Assembly (NCBI RefSeq): GCF_025532145.1
Contig: NZ_ARXS01000014.1
Coordinates: 52,157 to 116,156 of the forward strand
DNA: 64,000 bases
Reading direction: 5' to 3'
Origin: Alloalcanivorax balearicus MACL04
Lineage (GTDB): Bacteria; Pseudomonadota; Gammaproteobacteria; Pseudomonadales; Alcanivoracaceae
Shown: one piece after another, positions 25,049-32,731 of the stretch
Numbering within the stretch: position 1 is the stretch's first letter
How the letters are laid out: every line of letters starts with the position of its first letter
Notes under the pieces: model-generated
What the model saw: only the letters and a program-made list of their open reading frames with translations
What the model was told of the DNA's origin: nothing
Database searches by the model: none
Position numbers and translations under genes: made by a program

Positions 25049-27405
25049 GTGGTTATCCTATTGGCGTTGAGCGTCACCAGAAGTGACGAGGCGGACATTC
25101 CCAGAGCCGCGGCCCAGGGCGGTATCCAGCCGGCCATGGCCAGGGGAATCGCCACCAGGTTGTAGCCGAGAGCCCAGGACAGGTTCTGGCGAATCACCGC
25201 CCGGCAGCGATCCGCCAGACGGGGCAGATCGGCCAACCCCTGCAAACCTTCATTGAGCAGATAGACGCCGGCGGCGCGGCGGGCCAGACTGGAAGCCGCC
25301 GCCGGTGCCACCGATACCGTCGCCCGCAACAGCGCGGGAGCGTCATTGATGCCATCCCCCACCATCATCTGCGGCCCTTCCTGCTGCTCCAGCTTCTGCA
25401 ACCAGGCCGCTTTGTCATGGGGTGCCAATCGCGAGCGGGCTTCGTCAATGCCCAGTTCATCAGCCAGCGTGGCCACTGGCTCGGCGGCATCACCACTGGC
25501 CATGCGCGGCCGCCAGCCCCGTTGACGCAGTTGATCAAGTATCGCCGGTGCCTCCGCGCGAGGCTGATCCCGCAACCAGAACAGCGCCTGCGTCCGACCG
25601 TCACGAGTGAGGGCCAGACAAGTCTCGTTGCCACGACTCAACTCCGGTGCTCCGCCCATGGCCCACTGGTGGCCCTGGAAGCGGCCGCTGGCTCCGGCGG
25701 TGCCCAAACGCAGACCTTCGATCGGTACCGGCGAAAGATCATCAAAGGCGCGCGCCAGCGGGTGCGGATGATCCCGCTCCAACCCGGCTGCGATTCGGGG
25801 CAGGGTGGTGAGCCATTCCGGTTTGACGTTGGCGGCGGCTCGCCACTCCACCCGCTGAAATCGGCCGGTGGTCAGAGTGCCGGTCTTATCGAACAGGACA
25901 CCGCGAATACCTGGCAAGGATAAAAACTGAGAGGGGGAAGCAATCAGCAAGCCCAGTTTCAGCCCTCGAGCCAGCGTGGCGGAAAGTGTCAACGGCACCG
26001 CCAACGCCAAGGCGCAAGGGCAGGTCACCACCAGCAAGGCCAGCATGTGCTCGAATGCCTGAGCCGGACCGCGATGCCAATGCAATAGAAGGGTGGCTGT
26101 CGCCAGCAGCAACACCGTGACGGTAAACAGAGGGGCCACTCTCTGCCAGTCGCGCACCACCGTCACTCGTTCTTCCTGCGCGCGCGCCACCTGTTCGCCT
26201 ATGCGCGCCACCAGGCTGCTGTCGGCGGCACTCGAGGCCTCGATATCCACACTACCTTCCAGGATTCGGCACCCGGCCTGTACCGCGTCGCCGATGGTGC
26301 GGGTACGCGGCAGGGATTCGCCAGTCAGGGCCGCCTCGTTAAAGCGAGCCTCTCCGGCGCGGATAACACCATCCACCGGCACCGTTTCCCCCTGGCTGAC
26401 GCGCACCGTATCGCCGGCGCACAGTTGGGCGGTAGCCACCCAGTCACCACCGCCAGCGCCATCCAGCCGCCGCACGACCAACGGCAGAGTGTCCTGCAAC
26501 TGCTGCCAGGAACGCTGGATGCGCTGACGCTGATGCAGTTCCAGCCAGCGGCTGAGCAGCAGGAAGAATACGAACATGGCGGCGGAATCGAAGTAAACGT
26601 GCTCACCACCGCTGGCCATAACCACCAGCGAACCGCCCCAGGCCAACAACAGCGCCAGGGCCACCGGCACGTCCATGGTCGGGCGGCGTACTTTCAGGCT
26701 GCGCCAGGCTCCCTGGAAAAAAGGCCAGCCGGAATAAAATACCACCGGTGTGGCCACCAGCAGGCCGGCCAGCCGGAACAGGTCCTGGTAAACGCGATCC
26801 GTACCCTCGAACACACCGATGTAAAGGGCGGCGGAATACATCATGGCCTGCATCGCGCCAAGGCCGGCCAACGCCAACCGCCCCAGCAGGCGGCGCCGTT
26901 CTTTCTGCAGATGCCCCTCCCAGGTGGGATCGCCCGGCAAGGCGACCCGGTAGCCCAATTCCAGAATGCGCCGCACGGCGTTACGAGGAAATTGGGGTTG
27001 GGCGGCGTCATATTCCAGGGTCAATTGCATGCTGGCCAGGTTGACCTGCACCGAACGGGCACCGGGGAGGCCCATCACCACCTTTTCAATCAGCCAGCAG
27101 CAAGCCGCGCAGGTGAGCCCGGAGACTTGCAGCCGCAGGCGCCGCTGGCCGTCCTGCTCCTGGATGTGAGCGGCCAGCAACTGAGGCATATCGAACAGCG
27201 CCAAAGTGCGCTCTGCCTCCTCGCCGGCTACCAGCGGCGCGTTCTTGCTGCGGATAGCGTAATAGTCCTCGAGGCCGAGACGATGAATCATCTCCACCGC
27301 GGCGGCACAGCCGGGACAGCAAGTGGGCTTTTCTCCTACCGGAGTGCGGGCGACGAAAGGCGAAACACCGACGCCTTCGCCACAGTGCCAGCAGGCCGTG
27401 CTCAT
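25027..27405 (-). CDS. ccoI: Copper-translocating P-type ATPase CcoI (FixI)
   Basis: 792-aa P1B-type copper exporter that delivers copper for the binuclear centre of cbb3 oxidase. Domain order: an N-terminal cysteine-rich segment (CWHCGEGV, CCPGCAAAVE), a heavy-metal-associated domain with GLTCAACCWLIEK near residue 95, membrane helices with the CPC motif (VTCPCALALAVP), the phosphorylation site FDKTGTLTTG near residue 510, and the hinge GDGINDAPAL. Both N-terminal motifs are typical of the FixI group and not of CopA. Start ATG at 27405 overlaps the ccoH stop by four bases. Confidence 0.95.
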   Translation of the reverse strand: MSTACWHCGEGVGVSPFVARTPVGEKPTCCPGCAAAVEMIHRLGLEDYYAIRSKNAPLVAGEEAERTLALFDMPQLLAAHIQEQDGQRRLRLQVSGLTCAACCWLIEKVVMGLPGARSVQVNLASMQLTLEYDAAQPQFPRNAVRRILELGYRVALPGDPTWEGHLQKERRRLLGRLALAGLGAMQAMMYSAALYIGVFEGTDRVYQDLFRLAGLLVATPVVFYSGWPFFQGAWRSLKVRRPTMDVPVALALLLAWGGSLVVMASGGEHVYFDSAAMFVFFLLLSRWLELHQRQRIQRSWQQLQDTLPLVVRRLDGAGGGDWVATAQLCAGDTVRVSQGETVPVDGVIRAGEARFNEAALTGESLPRTRTIGDAVQAGCRILEGSVDIEASSAADSSLVARIGEQVARAQEERVTVVRDWQRVAPLFTVTVLLLATATLLLHWHRGPAQAFEHMLALLVVTCPCALALAVPLTLSATLARGLKLGLLIASPSQFLSLPGIRGVLFDKTGTLTTGRFQRVEWRAAANVKPEWLTTLPRIAAGLERDHPHPLARAFDDLSPVPIEGLRLGTAGASGRFQGHQWAMGGAPELSRGNETCLALTRDGRTQALFWLRDQPRAEAPAILDQLRQRGWRPRMASGDAAEPVATLADELGIDEARSRLAPHDKAAWLQKLEQQEGPQMMVGDGINDAPALLRATVSVAPAAASSLARRAAGVYLLNEGLQGLADLPRLADRCRAVIRQNLSWALGYNLVAIPLAMAGWIPPWAAALGMSASSLLVTLNANRITTWKACSC

Positions 27406-27896
27406 GGTGCGCCCTGCTGCGGCTGCAGGCGCTGACGCAATCGCCAATGTCCCTGTTCCGGCGTCACCGTCACCACCCAATGATCATTCGCCGCCAGAGC
27501 GCCCCCGTCGGCGCGATAACGACCGCCCCCCTGATGGATAAACGTCATGGCAATATCGCGCTCGGCGAAGGTCGGGTGGCGGAATGCCAGTTGCAACCGT
27601 TCAGGCCAGGGCATGGGCACTTTGCTGGTCAGTTGCAGGCCGGCTGGTTCACCGGCGTACAGTTGCAGTTCGAGACCAAGCCGGCGGGCCTGATCCAGAT
27701 CGGCCATGGAACGGTTGATGGCCTTGCCCTGTTGATACCAGTCGTCCGCCACGGTGGCGTCGGCATGACGTATCGCCAGAGTCAGGGTAACCATGCCCCC
27801 CACCACCGAGGACAGCGGGATCAGAATAACCAGCCATACCAACGGGTAGCGATACCAGGGCAGGGTGCCATCACGGAGCGATGAAGCGTGATTCAT
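27402..27896 (-). CDS. ccoH: cbb3 oxidase accessory protein CcoH (FixH)
   Basis: 164-aa FixH family protein, an assembly factor that associates with the cbb3 oxidase. A single N-terminal membrane segment (residues 14-38, YPLVWLVILIPLSSVVGGMV) is followed by the family signature DDWYQQGKAINRSMADLDQA and a periplasmic beta-rich domain with HPTFAERDIAMTFIH and a C-terminal WVVTVTPEQGHWRLR. ATG at 27896 with GGAGG upstream; it overlaps the end of ccoG by 26 bases and ccoI by 4. Confidence 0.93.
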   Translation of the reverse strand: MNHASSLRDGTLPWYRYPLVWLVILIPLSSVVGGMVTLTLAIRHADATVADDWYQQGKAINRSMADLDQARRLGLELQLYAGEPAGLQLTSKVPMPWPERLQLAFRHPTFAERDIAMTFIHQGGGRYRADGGALAANDHWVVTVTPEQGHWRLRQRLQPQQGAP

Positions 27897-29277
27897 GGCG
27901 CACCTCCAGATCAGGCACATCCAGATCCTGCACCCGGAACCAGATGGTCCGGTTGTCCAGATCGGTGACATAGGGGTCGTAGCTGACAGTGAGGGGCAGG
28001 CTTCGGTGTTGTCCGCCTTCCAGTGTCACGGTCACTTCGCCGTGGACCAGTTCCAGGCCCTCCGGCGCTTCCAGGGTGACGCGATAGCGGTGGCTGTGCT
28101 GGTCCTTGTTCTGCAGTTCCAGGCGGTAGCTGTTTTCCACCTCGCCCAGGCTGGTGAGGCGATAGAGTTGGTTACGGTCACGCAACACATCCACCTGCAG
28201 TGGCACCCGGCTGTACAGCGCCCAGACAAACGCCAGCGACAACAGGGAAATCACCACGCCATAACCGATCAGGCGTGGCCTCAGTACCTGATGGCGGCCG
28301 CCGGCGAGGGCGTTTTCGGTGGTGTAGCGAATCAGCCCGCGAGGTTTGTTGATGCGATCCATCACCTGATCGCAGGCGTCGATACAGGCGGCACAGGTGA
28401 TGCATTCGTACTGCAGGCCATCGCGAATATCGATGCCGGTGGGGCAAACCTGTACGCACAGGCTGCAGTCCACGCAATCACCAGTCTGGGAGACGGCCTG
28501 TTTTTTACGGGAGCCACGGCCACGGGGTTCGCCCCGGGCGGTGTCGTAGGACACGATAAGCGTGTCGCGGTCGAACATGACGCTCTGGAAACGCGCGTAG
28601 GGGCACATATACAGGCATACCTGCTCACGCAGGAAGCCGGCATTGCCGTAGGTGGCGACGGTGAAGAAGCCGATCCAGAACAGCGCCCAGCCCCCCACCT
28701 GGGCGGTGAGAAAGTCCGGCACCAGCTCACGGATCGGGGTGAAGTAGCCGACGAAGGTCAGTCCCGTGACCAGCCCCAGCAACAGCCAGCACAGGTGCTT
28801 GCCAGTGCGACGCCAGAGTTTGTTGAACGACCAGGGCGCCTTGTCGAGCTTCATGCGCTGATGGCGGTCGCCTTCGAATATCCGTTCGATTCCCATAAAG
28901 AAGCGGGTCCAGGTGGTCTGCGGGCAGACATAACCGCAGTAGACCCGCCCGGCCAGAACGGTAAAGAAGAACAGGGCGAACGCGGCCAGCATCAATGCCC
29001 AGGCCAGGAACAGGAAGTCCTGCGGCCAGAAGGTGATGCCGAAGATGTGGAAACTGCGATGGGGCAGGTCGAACAGCACCGCCTGCCGCCCCTGCCACTG
29101 TACCCAGGGCAACAACAGATACAGACCCATGGTCAGACTCAGTCCCAGATCGCGCAGGCGCTGGTAATGGCCAGACACATGCTTGGCCTGAATCCGTTCA
29201 CGCTTGGCGTACAACGCCACCGAGCGGCCGTCGTCGATGCCTTCGGAATGAACCGGGATGCGCTCCGTTTTCGACAT
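27871..29277 (-). CDS. ccoG: cbb3 oxidase assembly Fe-S protein CcoG
   Basis: 468-aa membrane protein with a ferredoxin-like domain; CcoG in Rhodobacter acts as a cupric reductase for oxidase assembly. Several membrane helices in residues 35-210 include CGYVCPQTTWTRFF. Two 4Fe-4S motifs follow: CVDCSLCVQVCP near residue 270 and CITCAACIDACD near residue 295. The C-terminal IG-like extracytoplasmic domain (residues 350-468) matches the family. Start ATG at 29277 with AGGAG, five bases after the ccoP stop. Confidence 0.95.
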   Translation of the reverse strand: MSKTERIPVHSEGIDDGRSVALYAKRERIQAKHVSGHYQRLRDLGLSLTMGLYLLLPWVQWQGRQAVLFDLPHRSFHIFGITFWPQDFLFLAWALMLAAFALFFFTVLAGRVYCGYVCPQTTWTRFFMGIERIFEGDRHQRMKLDKAPWSFNKLWRRTGKHLCWLLLGLVTGLTFVGYFTPIRELVPDFLTAQVGGWALFWIGFFTVATYGNAGFLREQVCLYMCPYARFQSVMFDRDTLIVSYDTARGEPRGRGSRKKQAVSQTGDCVDCSLCVQVCPTGIDIRDGLQYECITCAACIDACDQVMDRINKPRGLIRYTTENALAGGRHQVLRPRLIGYGVVISLLSLAFVWALYSRVPLQVDVLRDRNQLYRLTSLGEVENSYRLELQNKDQHSHRYRVTLEAPEGLELVHGEVTVTLEGGQHRSLPLTVSYDPYVTDLDNRTIWFRVQDLDVPDLEVRHESRFIAP

Positions 29278-29282
29278 TCTGA

Positions 29283-30194
29283 CTACTCCTCGGTCTCCAT
29301 GGACAGGCTGTAGACGTAGGCGGCCAGCACGTGGATACGTTCCGGCGTCAAAACCCCTTCATGGGCTGGCATATGCCCCTGACGGCCTTCCCGGATGGTG
29401 GTTTCGATGTCCTCCAGACGGGCCCCGTAGAGCCAGATACCATCGGTCAGGTTGGGGGCGCCAATCATCTGGTTGCCGGTGGCGTCGGCGCCATGGCAGG
29501 CGGCGCACACCTGGAACCGAGGCTCGGCCCGTTCGGCCGCGTCACGATACTCTGGCTTGTCCTTGAGGTCGGGCCGGCTGAGGGTTTGCACGTACATGGC
29601 CATGTCCCGCACCGCTTCGTCGCTGTTGCCAATGGCCGCCGCCATCGGCGTCATGGTGCCGCGGCGTCCACTGGTAATGGTCTGCACGATGGCGTCGGGG
29701 GAGCCGCCGTAGAGCCAGTCACCATCGGTAAGGTTGGGATAGCCGCGTGCGCCGCGCGCATCGGAGCCGTGGCAGATGGCGCAGTTCTGCGCGAACAGCC
29801 GGCCACCAACGTCCCGGGTCTCGGGATAATGAGCCAGCTCATCCACCGGCACCTTGGCGAATTCCTGGAACAACGGCTCACTGCTTTTTTCCACCAGCGC
29901 CACTTCCTGTTCCCACTGAGTGACGCTGGTCCAGTTCAGCAGGCCGCCGAACCGGCCCAGGCCTGGGTAGAGCACCAGATAGCCGACGGCGAAAACCAGG
30001 GTGCCGATGAACAGAAACAGCCACCAGCGGGGTAGGGGCTGGTTTCGTTCCTCGATGCCGTCGAACTTGTGACCGGTGGTGTCCTGGCGCGCCTCCTCGG
30101 CGGACAGGCGAGAATTGGCGAACAACAGCACCGCGCAACCCACCAGATTCAACACCACGATAAAAATGATGTACCCGCTCCAGAAATCACTCAT
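29283..30194 (-). CDS. ccoP: cbb3 cytochrome c oxidase subunit III CcoP (dihaem)
   Basis: 303-aa membrane-anchored dihaem cytochrome c that receives electrons from soluble cytochrome c. It begins MSDFWSGYIIFIVVLNLVGC and has a second hydrophobic segment near residue 60. The two haem-attachment sites are CAICHGSDARG and CAACHGADATG, near residues 130 and 220, each followed by a distal Met region (NQMIGAPNLTDG). The ATG at 30194 lies inside the end of ccoQ, overlapping by eight bases. An upstream frame to 30239 was rejected because it reads antisense-like. Confidence 0.96.
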   Translation of the reverse strand: MSDFWSGYIIFIVVLNLVGCAVLLFANSRLSAEEARQDTTGHKFDGIEERNQPLPRWWLFLFIGTLVFAVGYLVLYPGLGRFGGLLNWTSVTQWEQEVALVEKSSEPLFQEFAKVPVDELAHYPETRDVGGRLFAQNCAICHGSDARGARGYPNLTDGDWLYGGSPDAIVQTITSGRRGTMTPMAAAIGNSDEAVRDMAMYVQTLSRPDLKDKPEYRDAAERAEPRFQVCAACHGADATGNQMIGAPNLTDGIWLYGARLEDIETTIREGRQGHMPAHEGVLTPERIHVLAAYVYSLSMETEE

Positions 30195-30357
30195 GGATTT
30201 GCTCCCCGTCGCTCCCGGCCCGGGCCTGTTGATCGTCACGCACCGGCAGCTTGGCCAGTTCCTGATATTGCTGTTTGCGGCCGGGCCGGTAGACCCAGGC
30301 CACCAGGGCGAGAAACGCCAGGAAAAACAGTACGGTCAGAACGCTGTGATAAGTCAT
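30187..30357 (-). CDS. ccoQ: cbb3 oxidase subunit CcoQ
   Basis: 56-aa protein read directly from the sequence (ATG 30357, TGA 30189-30187). It starts MTYHSVLTVLFFLAFLALVA, a single transmembrane helix, then a short charged tail VYRPGRKQQYQELAKL. Length, helix and position between ccoO and ccoP identify CcoQ, a small subunit that stabilises the oxidase. Its start overlaps the ccoO stop by three bases within ATGA, and its end overlaps the ccoP start, so translation is probably coupled throughout. Confidence 0.93.
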   Translation of the reverse strand: MTYHSVLTVLFFLAFLALVAWVYRPGRKQQYQELAKLPVRDDQQARAGSDGEQIHE

Positions 30358-30989
30358 TCACGAACCTCCTTACGGGCCTGGCCAAGGGAGAGCAGGTAAG
30401 CCACCAGCGCGTCTTCCTCACTGGCATCGGCCCATTCGCCGTTCACCTTTTCCATCTGCTCGACCACATCCTGCTCGCTGTAGGGCACGCCGAATATGTC
30501 CTTGAACACGCTCAGCTTGCGTTCCATGTGCTTCCAATCCACCGGCGTGTTTTGCAGCCAGGGGTAGGCTGGCATATTGGACTCAGGCACCACCGCGCGC
30601 GGATCGCGCAGGTGTTCCCGATGCCATTGCTCGGTGATCGGACGCAGTCCCACCCGTGCCAGATCCGGACCGGTACGCTTGGACCCCCACAGGAACGGAT
30701 GCTCCCAGACGTCTTCTCCGGCCACGCTGTACGGCCCGAACCGCTCGGTTTCCGCGCGCAGCGGCCGCACCATCTGGGTGTGGCATACATGGCAGCCTTC
30801 ACGGATGTAGATATCGCGACCGGCCATTTCCAAGGCATCGTAGGGCCGCAAAGTGGACATCGGCTCGGTGGTGGATTTCTGCCAGAACAACGGTACGATC
30901 TCGGCCAGCCCGCCGAAGCTCACCGCCACCAGAATCAGCACGATCAGCAGGCCCACGTTTTTCTCGATTACGGCGTGTCGGTTTGCCAT
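30354..30989 (-). CDS. ccoO: cbb3 cytochrome c oxidase subunit II CcoO (monohaem)
   Basis: 211-aa membrane-anchored cytochrome c. An N-terminal helix (VGLLIVLILVAVSFGGLAEI) is followed by the haem-binding CHVCHTQMVRPL near residue 72, and a Met ligand region later (RAVVPESNMPAYPW). Length close to the usual 200-odd residues for CcoO. The ATG at 30989 has TAGGAG upstream; a longer frame from 31070 would read into ccoN and has no family similarity. Ten bases separate it from ccoN. Confidence 0.95.
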   Translation of the reverse strand: MANRHAVIEKNVGLLIVLILVAVSFGGLAEIVPLFWQKSTTEPMSTLRPYDALEMAGRDIYIREGCHVCHTQMVRPLRAETERFGPYSVAGEDVWEHPFLWGSKRTGPDLARVGLRPITEQWHREHLRDPRAVVPESNMPAYPWLQNTPVDWKHMERKLSVFKDIFGVPYSEQDVVEQMEKVNGEWADASEEDALVAYLLSLGQARKEVRE

Positions 30990-30999
30990 CGTTGATCTC

Positions 31000-32433
31000 C
31001 TAGTAGGCAAGGGCCAGACGGTTGTCTTCACCGGCGTCATCACGGGTGCCGCGAATGGTGAGATAGACATTGAGTGCCATCAGCAACATGCCGACCAGGA
31101 ACACCACACCGCCGATCAGACGCACAATGTAGAACGGCTGCCGTTCCACCAGCTCCTGAACGAAGTTGTAGGTGAGGGTGCCGTCGTCATTGACCGCCCG
31201 CCACATCAGGCCCTGCATGATCCCGGACACCCACATGGCGGCGATGTAGAGCACCGTGCCAATGGTGGAAAGCCAGAAATGCACGTTGATCCAGCCCACG
31301 GAATACATGCGCTGGCGGCCAAACAGGCGCGGCGTCATGACATAAAGCGCGCCGATGGAGATCATCGCCACCCAGCCCAGGGCGCCGGCGTGCACGTGGC
31401 CGATGGTCCAGTCGGTGTTATGGCTGAGCGCATTGACCGTCTTGATCGACATCAGCGGCCCTTCAAAGGTGCTCATGCCGTAGAAGGAGAGGGCGACGAT
31501 CAGGAAGCGGATAATCGGGTCGTCACGCAACTTGTGCCAGGCGCCGGACAGCGTCATCACGCCGTTGATCATGCCGCCCCAACTGGGCGCCAGCAGCACG
31601 ATGGAGAACACCATGCCCACGGACTGGGCCCAATCTGGCAGGGAGGAATAGTGCAGGTGATGCGGCCCGGCCCACATGTACACCGCGATCAGCGCCCAGA
31701 AATGCACAATGGACAAACGGTAGGAATAGACCGGACGTTCCGCCTGAATCGGCACGTAGTAGTACATCATGCCGAGGAAGCCGGCGGTGAGGAAAAAGCC
31801 CACGGCGTTGTGGCCATACCACCACTGCACCATGGCATCGATGGCGCCGGCATAGGCCGAATAAGACTTGGTCAGGGAAATCGGTATGGCGGCGCTATTG
31901 ACGATATGCAACAGCGCCACCGCCAGGATAAAACCGCCGTAGAACCAGTTGGCCACATAAATGTGCCCGGTGCGCCGTTTCGCGATGGTGCCGAAAAAGA
32001 CCACCGCGTAGGCCACCCAGACCAGGGCCAGCAGAATGTCGATGGGCCACTCCAGCTCTGCGTATTCCTTGGCGCTGGTGAATCCCAGCGGCAGACTCAC
32101 AGCGGCGAGAACGATGACCGCCTGATAACCCCAGAACACGAAAGCCGCCAGCCCCGGCAACACCAGTGGGGCCTGACAAGTGCGCTGAACCACATATAAG
32201 GACGTGCCGATCAAGGCACAGCCGCCAAAGGCGAAGATCACGGCGTTGGTGTGTAACGGGCGAAGGCGCCCGAAACTCAGCCAGGGCAAATCAAAGTTCA
32301 AGGCGGGCCAGGCCAGTTGCGCGGCGATCCAAACCCCCACGAACATGCCCACGACCCCCCAAACCACGGTCATGACTGTAAATTGGCGAACCACACGATA
32401 GTGGTACGCCGGCGGCGCAGCGGCGTCTTGCAT
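31000..32433 (-). CDS. ccoN: cbb3 cytochrome c oxidase catalytic subunit I CcoN
   Basis: 477-aa haem-copper oxidase with about twelve helices; it reduces oxygen to water at a high-affinity haem b3/CuB centre. Conserved histidines are seen in [14 protein letters not shown] (haem b ligand), [18 protein letters not shown] (CuB), [17 protein letters not shown], and [13 protein letters not shown] near the end of the domain. Proton-channel residues are those of C-family oxidases rather than aa3 type, consistent with the gene order. Start ATG at 32433. An Anr box is centred about 65 bases upstream. Confidence 0.97.
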   Translation of the reverse strand: MQDAAAPPAYHYRVVRQFTVMTVVWGVVGMFVGVWIAAQLAWPALNFDLPWLSFGRLRPLHTNAVIFAFGGCALIGTSLYVVQRTCQAPLVLPGLAAFVFWGYQAVIVLAAVSLPLGFTSAKEYAELEWPIDILLALVWVAYAVVFFGTIAKRRTGHIYVANWFYGGFILAVALLHIVNSAAIPISLTKSYSAYAGAIDAMVQWWYGHNAVGFFLTAGFLGMMYYYVPIQAERPVYSYRLSIVHFWALIAVYMWAGPHHLHYSSLPDWAQSVGMVFSIVLLAPSWGGMINGVMTLSGAWHKLRDDPIIRFLIVALSFYGMSTFEGPLMSIKTVNALSHNTDWTIGHVHAGALGWVAMISIGALYVMTPRLFGRQRMYSVGWINVHFWLSTIGTVLYIAAMWVSGIMQGLMWRAVNDDGTLTYNFVQELVERQPFYIVRLIGGVVFLVGMLLMALNVYLTIRGTRDDAGEDNRLALAY

Positions 32434-32491
32434 GGTGTTGTCCTTGCAGATTGAGGCGAGTGCAAGGTATCAGTCGGCGCTAAAGCTGCCC

Positions 32492-32505
32492 TTGATATAC
32501 ATCAA
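32492..32505 (-). promoter_or_regulatory. Anr/Fnr box ahead of ccoN
   Basis: TTGAT-ATAC-ATCAA, a perfect 14-bp palindrome. On the minus strand a -10-like TGATAC lies at 32472-32467, about 29 bases downstream, which fits a class II site centred near -41.5 and a start of transcription near 32458. Implies that the ccoNOQP operon is induced at low oxygen. Confidence 0.88.
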
Positions 32506-32581
32506 TAGAACCGTGGCGGATGCCGAAATCCGGACCTGAAGGGGCCCGGAGGTGTCAGTTGTTGGCATGGCCGGCCAAAGA

Positions 32582-32615
32582 ACAATAATAATTATGATAA
32601 ACATTATCATTATTG
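32582..32615. promoter_or_regulatory. Fur-box-like AT-rich palindrome
   Basis: ATGATAA-ACA-TTATCAT (32594-32610) is a perfect 7-3-7 inverted repeat within a longer run of AATAAT/ATTATT. It closely resembles the GATAAT-type Fur operator. It lies 122 bases ahead of the TonB-dependent receptor gene and about 160 bases from ccoN, so its target is most likely the receptor. Confidence 0.75.
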
Positions 32616-32731
32616 ACCCGGGCAGATTCCCCCCGGATAATCCCTACCCCTTTCGATAGAGAATCGTAAAGCGCGCTGATCAGGCTCATTGGGCGCGCCA
32701 GGCCACGTTCTTCACCTTTAGGGGGTTCAAA

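Noticed and set aside
27895..29313. Long rightward open frame of 472 codons opposite ccoG
   Set aside because: It mirrors the GC-rich ccoG coding sequence on the other strand, is His/Gln/Gly-rich, and has no motif or ribosome binding site.
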